14,369 nt of DNA from contig JAIEQQ010000404.1 of the NCBI GenBank assembly GCA_019747615.1, positions 1 to 14,369 on the forward strand, given 5' to 3'. The notes below the pieces were generated by a model. It was not told where the DNA came from, did no database searches, and saw only the letters and a program-made list of their open reading frames with translations. This DNA comes from Phycisphaerales bacterium. GTDB taxonomy: Bacteria; Planctomycetota; Phycisphaerae; Phycisphaerales; UBA1924. Shown one piece after another: positions 13,899 to 14,369 of the stretch. Each line of letters starts with the position of its first letter. The stretch's first letter is position 1. Position numbers and translations under genes: made by a program.

Positions 13899-14369
13899 AT
13901 GACGACGCCCGATTCCTCACAAGATCCGAACGCTCAGCCCGCCCCACAAGGCCCCGCGTTCAACAACAACCTCCCACATCACACCCGCCCCAAGATCCGC
14001 GCCATCCGCGGCTTCCCCGTGCAGGCCAAAGCCCCAGACGGCACCGAGCACCAGATGCTCGGCCTCGCCGACGCTCGCCAGATCTCCGATCGCGTCGCGG
14101 TCGTCATGCCCGGCGTCAGCCTTGTGCTGCCGCTCATGGATGGCTCGCGGTCCATCGATCAGATCGTCATTGAAATCGGCCGCGGGCTCACGCGCTCGGT
14201 CATGGAGCAGCTCATCGCCCAGCTCGACGGCGCGGCTCTCCTGGAGGGCCCAGCGTTCGAAGAGCTCCTCGCGAAGATGCGGGCCGATTTCGACAGCCAG
14301 CCGATCCTGCCGCCGGGCTCAACCGCCGCGTTCGTCGATGCGATGCTGAGCGAGGACACCGAAGCGCCC
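13899..14369 (+). CDS. Probable AmmeMemoRadiSam system protein B (MEMO family), N-terminal part
   Basis: 157 codons from ATG 13899, open to the right edge. Residues 1-30 are Ser/Pro/Gln/Asn-rich. 30-50 (RPKIRAIRGFPVQ), 78-82 (PLMDG) and 104-135 (QLIAQLDGAALLE, FEELLAKMRADFD) match the extension that precedes the MEMO domain in planctomycete and deltaproteobacterial AmmeMemoRadiSam protein B; LPPGSTAAF (138-145) leads toward that domain. The extension resembles a small winged-helix-like module. The metal-binding MEMO part itself is outside the window, so the name rests on the N-terminus only. AmmeMemoRadiSam proteins (AMMECR1, MEMO, radical SAM) commonly occur as a trio; the others would be downstream. 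No clear ribosome-binding site precedes the ATG (CTCTCCTCCCT). Confidence 0.55.
   Translation, partial: MTTPDSSQDPNAQPAPQGPAFNNNLPHHTRPKIRAIRGFPVQAKAPDGTEHQMLGLADARQISDRVAVVMPGVSLVLPLMDGSRSIDQIVIEIGRGLTRSVMEQLIAQLDGAALLEGPAFEELLAKMRADFDSQPILPPGSTAAFVDAMLSEDTEAP

Noticed and set aside
1..14369. CRISPR array, prophage integrase, transposase or tRNA
   Set aside because: No regularly spaced direct repeats of 25-40 bp, no integrase or transposase motif, and no cloverleaf-like sequence were seen.

Overview
The window looks like chromosomal DNA of a high-GC planctomycete, most likely of the Phycisphaerae type. Two secreted proteins end in a PTPG-hydrophobic-RRRR tail, the PEP-CTERM-like sorting signal typical of that group. 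Other pointers are a NuoG-like subunit, a SpoIIE-type phosphatase and a probable AmmeMemoRadiSam protein B start with a planctomycete-style N-terminal extension. This assignment is inference from protein flavour; no rRNA or tRNA is present.

Left part (1-4060): the last 47 codons of a LivF-type branched-chain amino acid ABC transporter ATPase. Two minus-strand genes for exported proteins follow: one with a possible Cys-Gln thioester motif, one with a fibro-slime-like domain. Both have the same GAGAGAGAT leader. A divergent 562-residue NuoG-like protein then stands alone, without other complex I genes beside it, and lacks the N7 cluster ligands.

Middle (4077-9198): a lower-GC minus-strand pair, a three-Cys-motif DUF5131 (phage Gp37/Gp68) protein overlapping its partner TcmP, looks horizontally acquired. 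Then come a small single-pass membrane protein and a GAF-SpoIIE phosphatase on the plus strand, converging on a phosphomannomutase/phosphoglucomutase on the minus strand.

Right part (9378-14369): an MntA-HepT toxin-antitoxin pair and a short-chain dehydrogenase on the minus strand. Endonuclease IV (all nine metal ligands intact) and a DUF1579 protein lie on the plus strand. A CusF-like lipoprotein and a small basic protein of unknown function are on the minus strand. The window ends inside the probable AmmeMemoRadiSam protein B gene.

The most notable non-coding feature is a 41-bp element present twice (38/41 identical). Each copy sits about 50 bp after a plus-strand stop codon and between convergent genes. 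Its second hairpin varies only in the loop, and its first hairpin shows a compensatory A-T/T-A swap. The genes are mostly unrelated housekeeping and accessory functions; apart from the two pairs (TcmP/DUF5131 and MntA/HepT) there is little sign of operons.
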